From NCBI RefSeq assembly GCF_002911695.1, contig NZ_PQBS01000004.1, forward strand, positions 1 to 64,000: a DNA stretch of 64,000 nucleotides, read 5' to 3'. Below, in pieces: positions 28,555 to 36,181 of this stretch (positions are counted from its first letter, which is position 1; every line of letters starts with the position of its first letter). Below the pieces are notes generated by a model, which saw only the letters and a program-made list of their open reading frames with translations, did no database searches and had not been told where the DNA came from. This DNA is from Gracilimonas amylolytica (GTDB lineage Bacteria > Bacteroidota > Rhodothermia > Balneolales > Balneolaceae). The position numbers and the translations under genes are program-made.

Positions 28555-30606
28555 TTAATCTCCTTTTTTGACGGCTACTTTGTAGAGCCACATCATAAAG
28601 AAAATAGCCGCACCTATTCCCAGTAAACTTGTCAGCCATTCCATGCCCTCCGGCATAATGCGTAAGGCATCCGTACTTTCGAACAGAGCAAACGGGATAG
28701 CCAGAATGATACCGATCAAGGCTTCACCCGTTATCAATCCGGATGAGAATAAGAGTCCTTTTCGTTCAGCCTGACTTTCTGCTTCCATAACATCCTCACC
28801 TTCGGTTCTCGCCCGCTTAGCCACCACTTTGGCAGCACTCCAAGCGATCATACCTCCTATGAAAATAGGGACTGAGAGCTCAACCGGCAGGTAGATTCCT
28901 ACAGCTACAGCCAATACCGGCGTCCTGAATTCTGTCCCTTTACTCTTTAAGATCTGATCGAGAATAATGATTGCCACCGCGATCAAACCTCCTATTATGA
29001 TCATTGGCCATTCCAGGTTTCGGGCAAACACGCCTTCTGCAACCGATTGCATGAGCGTGGCTTGTGGTGCCGTCAGCATTTCCTGCGGGTTCATTCCCTC
29101 TCTTGGAAATACTCCCCCTAAACCGTAGGCATTAAACAAAAGACTTAAGATCGGAGCGATCACAATGGCGGCTGCTACAACCCCAACAACCTGCATGATC
29201 TGTTGTTTGTATGGCGTAGCCCCTACGATCTGACCTGCTTTTAGATCCTGTAAATTATCCCCGGCCAGGGCTGCCGCACAAGCGATCATCGCTCCTACTA
29301 TAATAGCTGCCGCCGCCGCACTTTTGGCTTTCTCCAGGTCAGCTGCAAAATCAACCTCACCGCCCAAAATGGCCAGTAGGCACAATGAGGTTGCGAGAAC
29401 CGTGGCAATGGTAACCCCGGAGATCGGATTATTCGATGAACCTACCAAACCGGCCATATAACCGGCCACGGATGAGAATAAGAATCCGGCAAACAGAGAA
29501 AATACCACACCAAAGGTTATCGCGGTCCAGTAAGCTCCTGAACTGACCGACAAGTGATCAATGTCGATCACATACATGAATACGATAAAGATCGGAATCG
29601 CCAAACCAAATACCCCCCAGATCACAATATTGATAGGAGTATCCTGTTCGGTTCTTGGAATACTGTCACCGCCACCTTTCTTGAGTTTTTTAACGGCCGC
29701 CATAGATGATTTGATCCCGTCAACCAATGGCTTTGCCAGGGAAATGAGAGCCCATACACCTCCAACGACCATCGCTCCAACACCCATGTAGCGGATTTTT
29801 TCGCTCCAGATAGCCAATGCAGCATCATATCCTTCTGCCGCGCCGACAATGGCAGCGATCTCATCGGGGCTTGTTACAGCCATATAGATGGGGATTCCGA
29901 AGAGCCAGGATATGAGTCCCCCCGCAAAGATCAGAACCGCGATATTCAATCCTACAATATATCCAACTGCTAATAAGGCAACGGATAGATCCGCTCCCAT
30001 CCCAAAAATTGATTTTCCGGCTTTTACAGATCCCCCAACAGAACTGGCAAAGATCTTTAATCCGGTTTGACTCAGCTTAAACAAAGCAGCGGCCACACCG
30101 GCCTGAATGATCGTCTTGATCCCTTTACCCCCTTCGGTTCCGGCTTTTAGCACCTCACCGGTTGCGACCCCTTCCGGAAATTGCAGTTCGCTTTCAATGA
30201 TCAGGGCACGCCGAAGCGGAATGGTAAATAAGACCCCAAGAATTCCTCCAAACATCGCAATCGCGGCCGTTTCCATAAATGGAAAATCAAGCCAGTATTT
30301 GAGCAGAATTAGTGCCGGAAGGGTGAAGATCACACCCGCGGCTAATGATTCACCGGCTGAGGCAGCTGTTTGCACAATATTATTTTCCAGAATGTTGGAT
30401 TCCTTGAATAACCTTAGAACTGCCATGGAGATCACAGCCGCCGGAATGGATGCAGAAACCGTCATCCCAACCTTTAAACCCAAATAAGCATTGGCCCCGG
30501 CCAGAATCGCAGATAGTAAAAAGCCGAGTATTACGGCCTTTACAGTTATTTGTGGAAGGTCATCTTCAGCAGATACAAAGGGAGTGAACGTGTCTTTCTT
30601 ACTCAT
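28555..30606 (-). CDS. OPT family oligopeptide transporter
   Basis: Inner-membrane secondary transporter of 683 residues with about fifteen hydrophobic segments. Family signatures include NAYLGLKVGMTVSASIPAA near the N-terminus and ELQFPEGVATGEVLKAG. Bacterial OPT members are thought to import oligopeptides or metal chelates. It follows mscL on the same strand with a 51-base gap. Together with the M1 aminopeptidase at 9951 it fits a peptide-consuming lifestyle, which is inference. Confidence 0.93.
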   Translation of the reverse strand: MSKKDTFTPFVSAEDDLPQITVKAVILGFLLSAILAGANAYLGLKVGMTVSASIPAAVISMAVLRLFKESNILENNIVQTAASAGESLAAGVIFTLPALILLKYWLDFPFMETAAIAMFGGILGVLFTIPLRRALIIESELQFPEGVATGEVLKAGTEGGKGIKTIIQAGVAAALFKLSQTGLKIFASSVGGSVKAGKSIFGMGADLSVALLAVGYIVGLNIAVLIFAGGLISWLFGIPIYMAVTSPDEIAAIVGAAEGYDAALAIWSEKIRYMGVGAMVVGGVWALISLAKPLVDGIKSSMAAVKKLKKGGGDSIPRTEQDTPINIVIWGVFGLAIPIFIVFMYVIDIDHLSVSSGAYWTAITFGVVFSLFAGFLFSSVAGYMAGLVGSSNNPISGVTIATVLATSLCLLAILGGEVDFAADLEKAKSAAAAAIIVGAMIACAAALAGDNLQDLKAGQIVGATPYKQQIMQVVGVVAAAIVIAPILSLLFNAYGLGGVFPREGMNPQEMLTAPQATLMQSVAEGVFARNLEWPMIIIGGLIAVAIIILDQILKSKGTEFRTPVLAVAVGIYLPVELSVPIFIGGMIAWSAAKVVAKRARTEGEDVMEAESQAERKGLLFSSGLITGEALIGIILAIPFALFESTDALRIMPEGMEWLTSLLGIGAAIFFMMWLYKVAVKKGD

Positions 30607-30657
30607 TGGTTAGTGGTGGGTTTAGTGTATTTGGAATATGAATGTATCGATCGGTCG

Positions 30658-31074
30658 CTAAGATCTTTTCAAAAGGTCTCGGATCTCTGTAAGTAATTCC
30701 TCTTCCTTTGATGGTTTGGCAGGAGCCGGTTCAGGCTTGGCTTCTTCTTTTTTCATGAACCTATTATAGCTCTTCACAACAAAAAAGATAGCGGCAGAAA
30801 CGATGATAAAAGTGATGATCGTGTTGATAAAAGCCCCGTAATTGATCGTAACGGCCTCGATGGTTCCATCGGCCAAAACTTTTTCAGCGATCTGCCATTT
30901 AAGTTCGGCAAAATCGACCCCGGCTATCAGATATCCAATAGGTGGCATGATAATGTCATTCACAAACGACTTTGTTATGGCCCCAAAATAGGTAGCCATG
31001 ATCAAACCAACGGCTAATTCCACCACATTTCCACGTGATACAAACTCTTTAAATTCCTTGAACAGATCTTTCAT
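30658..31074 (-). CDS. mscL: Large-conductance mechanosensitive channel
   Basis: Pentameric inner-membrane channel that opens on hypo-osmotic shock. The 138-residue protein has the N-terminal amphipathic helix (MKDLFKEFKEFVSRGNVVELAVGLI), the first membrane helix (VGLIMATYFGAITKSFVNDIIMPPIG) and a second membrane helix (TIITFIIVSAAIFFVVKSYNRF). The cytoplasmic helix at the end (EEELLTEIRDLLK) is also typical. A leading gene upstream of the OPT transporter on the same strand. Confidence 0.96.
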   Translation of the reverse strand: MKDLFKEFKEFVSRGNVVELAVGLIMATYFGAITKSFVNDIIMPPIGYLIAGVDFAELKWQIAEKVLADGTIEAVTINYGAFINTIITFIIVSAAIFFVVKSYNRFMKKEEAKPEPAPAKPSKEEELLTEIRDLLKRS

Positions 31075-31219
31075 ATATCTTCAGTCGTTATGATTAAACC
31101 TTGGGGCAAATATGACAAATAAGCTCCCATCAAGCAATAAAGGTTTTTTTAGCCTCTTTACGTCTTCTGCCTTATCTTTGATCCAATTCAAGCATCAAAT
31201 AATACCAGCCTATTTTCCT

Positions 31220-31468
31220 ATGAGAACAATTGCCCAGCTAACTTACATCCCTTTATCTGAAGAAGATCCGATCGAAAAAGTACAAGACTTGCTGGAGCAC
31301 CTCGCCCAATATGATGTTGACATTGAAGTTGGCTACCTCTCCACTACCATTATCGGAGCACCTAAAGTTGTCTTTCAGGTGGTTCAAGACCTATATGATA
31401 TCATGGCACTCGAAACCAACCACTTCAGATTTCAGGTTGATTTCCTGAGCCCCTCGAAAGACCATTAA
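31220..31468 (+). CDS. Thiamine-binding-like small protein (YkoF/MTH1187-type fold)
   Basis: An 82-residue alpha/beta protein: AQLTYIPLSEEDPIEKVQDLLEHLAQYDVDIEVGYLSTTI, then VVFQVVQDLYDIMALETNHFRFQVDFLS. This beta-alpha-beta arrangement resembles the MTH1187/YkoF thiamine-binding-like family. An upstream ATG at 31112 would add 36 residues that look non-homologous (Ser/Phe-rich), so the start at 31220 (MRTIAQLTY) is preferred even though neither has a Shine-Dalgarno. No thiamine genes are nearby, so ligand binding is unproven. Confidence 0.65.
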   Translation: MRTIAQLTYIPLSEEDPIEKVQDLLEHLAQYDVDIEVGYLSTTIIGAPKVVFQVVQDLYDIMALETNHFRFQVDFLSPSKDH

Positions 31469-31535
31469 TGCTGAATTAGGCATTAAGAGTAAGATACTAA
31501 TTGCTCCGTGAACCTCTGAGCATTCACCTGTTACC

Positions 31536-32867
31536 CTATAAAAGTTTTGAGGCTAAATTAGCCAGGTCCGACCTTTCTCCTTTTTCAAGATTGATATGTG
31601 CATACAAGTCGTGATCGTGCATTCTGTCAACCAGATAACTTAGCCCATTACTCTGAGCATCAAGGTATGGTGTATCGATCTGAAAGATATCTCCCGTAAA
31701 GATGATCTTCGTATTTTGCCCTGCCCGGGTGATAATCGTTTTGACCTCATGAGGAGTCAGGTTCTGAGCCTCATCTATAATAAAGATCACATTCGATAAA
31801 CTGCGCCCACGAATATAAGCCAGCGGTACGATCCGGAGCTTATCGGTTTGCAGCATCTCATCGATTTTCTTAAACGGCTTGCTGCTTTCCTTGTACTGAT
31901 TTTTGATAAAACTCAGGTTATCCCAAAGAGGCTGCATGTAAGGGTCGATCTTTTGATTGGCATCACCAGGCAAATAACCCAGGTCTTTATTACTGAGTGG
32001 TACGATCGGCCGGGCCATATATACTTGTTTAAAATCACTACGCTGCTCTAATGCAGCAGCAAGCGCCAGCAAGGTCTTCCCGGTACCGGCAGCTCCAGTG
32101 ATGGTGGTACACAACACTTTCTTGTTCTGAAGGGCATGCAAAGCAAAAGTCTGTTCAGCATTCTTAGGGTGAATGCCATAAGCCTGAACCTTATCTACCA
32201 CTTCTATCATTTTTGAGGCCGGATTATACCAGCCTAATGCCGACGCCCCGTGTCCCTTCATAATAAAATAATGATTGCAGGATGGATCCTTTTGACCTAA
32301 GTCTTCAGGATCTATAGCCCCGTCCTCATAGAACTTTGCAATGGTAGCCGGATTATCGACTTCAATTTCCGTTTTCCCCCGGTAAAGGTGTTCAATATCC
32401 TTGATCCGAATGGTCTCATAGTCTTCCGCTTCCAGATTGAGAGCGCGGGCCTTCAGCCTCAGGTTAATATCTTTTGAAACAAGGATGACACGTTGGTCAG
32501 GATTTTCTTCCTTTAGATGCAAAGCCGCATTGATGATCCGGTGATCATTTTTATCGGAGCCGTACACCTTCGTCGCATCCATTGAACTCTGCTGATTGGT
32601 GATCACCCGCAGCTTGCCATGAGACCGGCCATTCAATGGGATCCAGTTTTGAAGCATGTTGGTATCGGATATTCCATCCAGGTAGCGAATGAATTCCCTG
32701 GCATGAAGATTGATCACATTATTACCCTTCTTAAAGGTATCCAACTCTTCCAGAACAGTAATGGGAATGGCTACATCGTTCTTTTCAAAGTTGCGAACGG
32801 CTTCATAATCATAGAGTAAAACGGAGGTATCAAGGACGAAGATCTTCTTCTCTTTCTTCTTAGGCAT
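31536..32867 (-). CDS. PIN domain-PhoH ATPase fusion protein
   Basis: A 443-residue protein with an N-terminal PIN-type RNase domain (residues 8-150; VLDTSVLLYD with Asp13, and SKDINLRLKA) joined to a PhoH-like ATPase (Walker A GAAGTGKT at 258-265, Walker B FIIDEAQNL near 365). PhoH2-type proteins of this build are RNA helicase/RNases in other bacteria. It is a single-gene unit convergent with the small gene to its left. Cytoplasmic. Confidence 0.93.
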   Translation of the reverse strand: MPKKKEKKIFVLDTSVLLYDYEAVRNFEKNDVAIPITVLEELDTFKKGNNVINLHAREFIRYLDGISDTNMLQNWIPLNGRSHGKLRVITNQQSSMDATKVYGSDKNDHRIINAALHLKEENPDQRVILVSKDINLRLKARALNLEAEDYETIRIKDIEHLYRGKTEIEVDNPATIAKFYEDGAIDPEDLGQKDPSCNHYFIMKGHGASALGWYNPASKMIEVVDKVQAYGIHPKNAEQTFALHALQNKKVLCTTITGAAGTGKTLLALAAALEQRSDFKQVYMARPIVPLSNKDLGYLPGDANQKIDPYMQPLWDNLSFIKNQYKESSKPFKKIDEMLQTDKLRIVPLAYIRGRSLSNVIFIIDEAQNLTPHEVKTIITRAGQNTKIIFTGDIFQIDTPYLDAQSNGLSYLVDRMHDHDLYAHINLEKGERSDLANLASKLL

Positions 32868-33001
32868 AGAGGAGAGTGTTTAATTGTGAGAAGGTATGTG
32901 TCAGCCATTGTAAGTAGATGAATAATGAGTGGCTGTAGAAATAAAGCTAATGACCGAAACATTTGCAACGACCAAATCGGATTTAACAGAGAATTATTAT
33001 C

Positions 33002-33064
33002 GTTAGCAGTTAGCAGTTAGCAGTTAGCAGTTAGCAGTTAGCAGTTAGCAGTTAGCAGTTAGCA
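33002..33064. repeat. Tandem heptamer (gttagca) x 9
   Basis: Nine perfect copies of gttagca in a row. The unit is too short and lacks spacers, so this is a simple-sequence repeat and not a CRISPR array. Copy number may vary between strains through slippage. Confidence 0.95.
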
Positions 33065-33121
33065 GAAGGTGGCCGACCCTAACTCAACGATCAAATTAAA
33101 AAACACCCTGTTTACTGATAA

Positions 33122-33199
33122 CTGAAATAAAGAGATGCTTACCGCCTCCGCCGCATTCAGGCTTTCTACTTTTTCTTGTCCGGGAGCTGATTCGATATT
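33122..33199 (-). pseudogene. Remnant of the 3' end of a trmH/spoU gene
   Basis: Translated on the minus strand from 33199 it reads NIESAPGQEKVESLNAAEAV, continuing SISLFQL, which matches the C-terminal SPOUT motif of the intact TrmH-family protein at 35299-36069 (IESASGQDKVESLNAAVAV, continuing SIALWKL). At the DNA level 33153-33196 and 35345-35388 agree at 39 of 44 positions. The fragment begins exactly after the TAG stop of the dsbA-like gene and in the same frame. It suggests the cassette between the two copies was inserted at, or copied together with, the end of a trmH gene. Confidence 0.8.
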
Positions 33200-33835
33200 C
33201 TAATTAACAAGATGCTTACTTATGATATTTCGGTAATCTTGTTCGCGTTGTAATCCAACATATATCTCCCCTGCTACTATTGTAACTGGAACTGAAGAAA
33301 TTCCTATTTCTCTTACAATTAGTTTATTTGTTGACAAAGTATTTTCAAAATTACCTTCATCCATACATTCTTGAATTTCTTTTAAATATTTCGTCTTAAG
33401 AAACGGAATCTGATCAATATTTCTATCTGACACTACCTGCAAGCTGTCTTGATTTTCCATAAGATACTTATGCATTTTTAAATCATTTGCCTGCCCATAA
33501 TAGCATACAGAATTAGCAGCCGCCTGATATGTGGCTGAATTATCATCTGCTAAAGGTATTGGTACATGGATAATCTGAAATTTCCGGGTAAACTCATTTT
33601 GTAGTTTTGATAAAATTCTCTCTGATTCTTTACAGTAAGGGCATGAATAATCAAAAAAATTGTACACTTTAAAACTCGCATCTTTATTTCCTTTGGTAAA
33701 TCCGCTTAGCTCTTCCGGTAGCGGTTTATCAATAATAGTTATCGGTGGGGGAGCTTCATTATATTTTATATACACAAAGTAAAGAAACCCTAAAGCTAAC
33801 AAACCAAAGAATATGGTAGTTTTCATTTCTCTCAT
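33200..33835 (-). CDS. Membrane-anchored DsbA-like thiol-disulfide protein
   Basis: A 211-residue thioredoxin-fold protein with an N-terminal hydrophobic anchor (residues 5-22) and the active site CPYC within FFDYSCPYCKES (about residues 68-71). The cis-proline loop is SSVPVTIVAGE. The architecture is that of periplasmic DsbA/DsbG-type oxidoreductases. Translation is probably coupled to the propeller gene, whose stop lies one base before this start; a second ATG nine bases in is also possible. The gene is AT-rich like the rest of the cassette. Its likely client is the Cys-rich exported peptide encoded just upstream, which is inference. Confidence 0.88.
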   Translation of the reverse strand: MREMKTTIFFGLLALGFLYFVYIKYNEAPPPITIIDKPLPEELSGFTKGNKDASFKVYNFFDYSCPYCKESERILSKLQNEFTRKFQIIHVPIPLADDNSATYQAAANSVCYYGQANDLKMHKYLMENQDSLQVVSDRNIDQIPFLKTKYLKEIQECMDEGNFENTLSTNKLIVREIGISSVPVTIVAGEIYVGLQREQDYRNIISKHLVN

Positions 33836-33836
33836 A

Positions 33837-34910
33837 TCATTTACTAACTACATTTAGCAACTGTATTCTATACTCATCCTGATCCTCATTGAGCATATTG
33901 ATCAAATACCCTTCTTTAGTTGACCCCATTGGGATTCCATCTATAGAAATCTCACCAATAAATGAATAATTTTTCTTTGAGTAAATTGCTGCTCTATGTA
34001 TAAAATCATTGAAATTTCTAGACTCAAAATAATCTTCTGTAGCCTGTCTAAAAATCAAAACAATATGTTCTTCATTGTCATACACAAAAAGAGAAGAACT
34101 TTGTTCATTTACTAACATTTCATGGTAAGCCTCCCTGTCATATATCATTTCTATAAACTCATCAGAAAGTTTAAAGGATTCAGGTTTAAAATCAATTCTG
34201 TGTTTTAATGAATAATTTTCTAATTCGTAAATTTGAATGTACGGTATTTTATAATGTGTTAGATAAATTAAACCTTCATTACAGTTAACGTGTAGTATTG
34301 GTTTTTTTAAAACATCTTTATTCCCTTGAAAAAAAGGATCTGAATAGCCAAAAGTTTTTTCTAATCTAAAATCAGAATCAAAAACACCGATGGTATTAAC
34401 TGAATCCTGATCTTCCTCTTGATAAAAACTAACACCTAAATACCAACTGTCTTTACATTGGGTCATGATGTTAGAAGTTATGTTAATCCCATCTTTAAAA
34501 TGATCCTCATGTGATTCTACACTATCATTACTTCGATTAAATTTTTTTATTAGAGCTGAGCTGTTATCCCTTACTGCCAAAGTTTTGTCATTTTGACTAA
34601 AACCGAAATAGCGTGATGATAAAATTTCAGCAGGGCCTCTTCCTTCTGAACCTATCTGTTCAATAAAATTACCGTCATAATCAACTAAAATTATACCTAC
34701 AGGACTTTTTGTATTCGAAAAACCAATTATATCACTTTGATTAGCTGAAGTGGCACGTGGATAAAAAGAAAATAATTTACTGGTGGCCGCTTCGTCTAAA
34801 GTAAATTCTTTCACTACCTCAAACTCAAATACCTCATTTTTTATTTCTCTATCCTTACAGCTAATAAACATTAGTAAAATTGAGAGAAGGAGTATTTTAA
34901 GGTTCCTCAT
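33837..34910 (-). CDS. 6-bladed beta-propeller lipoprotein (cassette)
   Basis: A 357-residue lipoprotein (signal MRNLKILLLSILLMFISC, Cys18). It has the family hallmark EGRGPAE preceded by DYDGNFIEQIGS, as in the lipoprotein at 12643. In Bacteroides, relatives of this propeller family are often next to genes for small NVEALA-type peptides (from memory), which fits the neighbouring Cys-rich peptide gene. Base composition is far below that of the flanks: by hand count 34201-34260 has 12 G+C of 60 and 34321-34380 has 17 of 60, against 27 of 60 at 36241-36300. Recent acquisition is likely. Confidence 0.85.
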   Translation of the reverse strand: MRNLKILLLSILLMFISCKDREIKNEVFEFEVVKEFTLDEAATSKLFSFYPRATSANQSDIIGFSNTKSPVGIILVDYDGNFIEQIGSEGRGPAEILSSRYFGFSQNDKTLAVRDNSSALIKKFNRSNDSVESHEDHFKDGINITSNIMTQCKDSWYLGVSFYQEEDQDSVNTIGVFDSDFRLEKTFGYSDPFFQGNKDVLKKPILHVNCNEGLIYLTHYKIPYIQIYELENYSLKHRIDFKPESFKLSDEFIEMIYDREAYHEMLVNEQSSSLFVYDNEEHIVLIFRQATEDYFESRNFNDFIHRAAIYSKKNYSFIGEISIDGIPMGSTKEGYLINMLNEDQDEYRIQLLNVVSK

Positions 34911-34927
34911 AAAAGCCTATTTTATAT

Positions 34928-34960
34928 TAATAAAGCCACACTCTTCGTGTGGCTTTATTA
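34928..34960 (-). terminator. Stem-loop between peptide gene and propeller gene
   Basis: taataaagccacac (34928-34941) is perfectly complementary to gtgtggctttatta (34947-34960), giving 14 bp around tcttc. It lies 13 bases after the stop of the peptide gene. On the minus strand it is followed by an AU-rich stretch, not a pure U-tract. It may let most transcripts stop after the peptide, keeping the lipoprotein and DsbA at a lower level. Confidence 0.65.
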
Positions 34961-34973
34961 GTGCTATTTCTAT

Positions 34974-35186
34974 TCAATTTTCAATAGGTTTTGCAATACA
35001 AACAAAACAATCAACCGTTACCGGTTGCTTTATACATTCATATGTATTCGGATCTTCTTCTCCCCCATAACTTCTATCATCACATGTCCTAAATGCATTT
35101 GCATCCTGTTGGGCAAATATAAATACACCCGAAATAATGATTATAGTGCAAAACAATGTTTGAAGTACTTTGTTTAATTTACTCAT
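34974..35186 (-). CDS. Small exported Cys-rich peptide, NVEALA-like
   Basis: A 70-residue precursor. The ATG at 35186 is preferred over a GTG at 35195 because aggtgg stands five bases upstream of it. Residues 1 to about 31 are a signal sequence (hydrophobic CTIIIISGVFIFA, then QQDANA as a likely cleavage site). The mature part of about 39 residues has four cysteines (RTCDDRS, YECIKQ, DCFVC) and is polar. Length, the signal ending in an NA-type motif and the propeller neighbour recall the NVEALA family of Bacteroidota, whose role is unknown. Odd-Cys spacing and the DsbA neighbour suggest one or two disulfides. Confidence that it is a gene is high; family membership is moderate. Confidence 0.75.
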   Translation of the reverse strand: MSKLNKVLQTLFCTIIIISGVFIFAQQDANAFRTCDDRSYGGEEDPNTYECIKQPVTVDCFVCIAKPIEN

Positions 35187-35298
35187 TTTAACCACCTAAT
35201 TATTGATATTATATTAATTTAGGAGTAAGCAAATAATTAAAAAAAAAATCAATAATACAAATCGATTTTACATCACTCATAGAAACTAGAAGATACAT

Positions 35299-36069
35299 TC
35301 ACCGTGAGTGCAACTTCCACAAAGCAATACTGACGGCTACAGCAGCATTCAGGCTTTCTACTTTGTCCTGTCCGGAGGCGGATTCGATCTTTACTTTTTT
35401 TCTTCCTGAATTCAACAAATTTTTGTTAATGCCATTCCCTTCATTGCCCACAACCAAAATGGTCTTTTTTGTGGGTTGAACCGATCTTAAAGGCTCAGCC
35501 GATTCCCCCCCATCCAATAACATCACTTGCCAACCTGAGTTTTCAAGTTCATTAACAATATCTTCAAGATCACCCGTTAAAACGGGGATACTACCCGTAG
35601 CCCCCGCCGTGCTTCTCACTACCTTGGGATGATAGACATCCACACTTCCTTTTCCGGCTATCAAAGCCTTTGCCCCAAACCATGCTGCTGTTCTTAGAAT
35701 AGTCCCCATATTTCCGGGATCCTGAATGGCATCCGTCGCTACAATAATGCCGGTTTCTACGGCTAATTTTTCGAGCTGAATTTCCTCCGGCATCTTACAA
35801 ACCGCCAAAATTCCCTGTGGATTATCCGTATCCGCCACTTCAGTAAAAACTTCATCCTCTAAAACACAGACCTCGAGACCCTTGAACCTTCCCTCTTGAA
35901 CCTCGAACCTTTCTCCAATAAAAATCGCCTCCATCTCAATCAACCCATTCTCAACCACCTGCTCAACGGCCCGCTCTCCCTCAACAACAAACCGCTGCTC
36001 TTTTTCACGGTACTTTTTACGGTTCAGTTTTCGTAATAACTTGATCTCGTTGTTCGATGCTTTTCTCAT
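35299..36069 (-). CDS. TrmH/SpoU-family RNA 2'-O-methyltransferase
   Basis: SPOUT-class enzyme that transfers a methyl group from S-adenosylmethionine to ribose 2'-OH in rRNA or tRNA. The substrate-binding N-terminal domain (residues 1-90) begins with NEIKLLRKLNRKKYREKEQRFVVEGERAV. The SPOUT domain has ATDAIQDPGNMGTILRTA (about 112-129), VVGNEGNGI and the knot motif SASGQDKVESLNAAVAVS. Length (256 residues) is normal. Its 3' end is partly duplicated at 33122-33199, on the far side of the peptide/propeller/DsbA cassette. Exact rRNA target is not known. Confidence 0.92.
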   Translation of the reverse strand: MRKASNNEIKLLRKLNRKKYREKEQRFVVEGERAVEQVVENGLIEMEAIFIGERFEVQEGRFKGLEVCVLEDEVFTEVADTDNPQGILAVCKMPEEIQLEKLAVETGIIVATDAIQDPGNMGTILRTAAWFGAKALIAGKGSVDVYHPKVVRSTAGATGSIPVLTGDLEDIVNELENSGWQVMLLDGGESAEPLRSVQPTKKTILVVGNEGNGINKNLLNSGRKKVKIESASGQDKVESLNAAVAVSIALWKLHSR

Positions 36070-36181
36070 GTTTTAAGAATACAGAACTCAGAAGACAGAA
36101 TACAGTGTTTAAACTGATTTCCGCGTTCTGTTTTCTGTCAGCATACTTCCCTATCTTTATTGAAATTTCAGCTAAAAAATT

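Larger units (their letters stand above)
32868..33199. other. Junction region: heptamer repeat plus trmH remnant
   Basis: From left to right: the upstream region of the PIN-PhoH gene, a nine-fold heptamer repeat (33002-33064), a unique stretch, and a decayed fragment of a trmH/spoU 3' end (about 33122-33199). It forms the left edge of the low-GC cassette. Confidence 0.7.

Noticed and set aside
33002-33064. Possible CRISPR array
   Set aside because: The units are seven bases with no spacers, and no cas genes are near.
33200-35298. Toxin-antitoxin or phage defence interpretation of the low-GC cassette
   Set aside because: The proteins carry export signals, a CPYC thioredoxin site and a propeller; no nuclease, NTPase, methylase or DNA-binding domain is visible.
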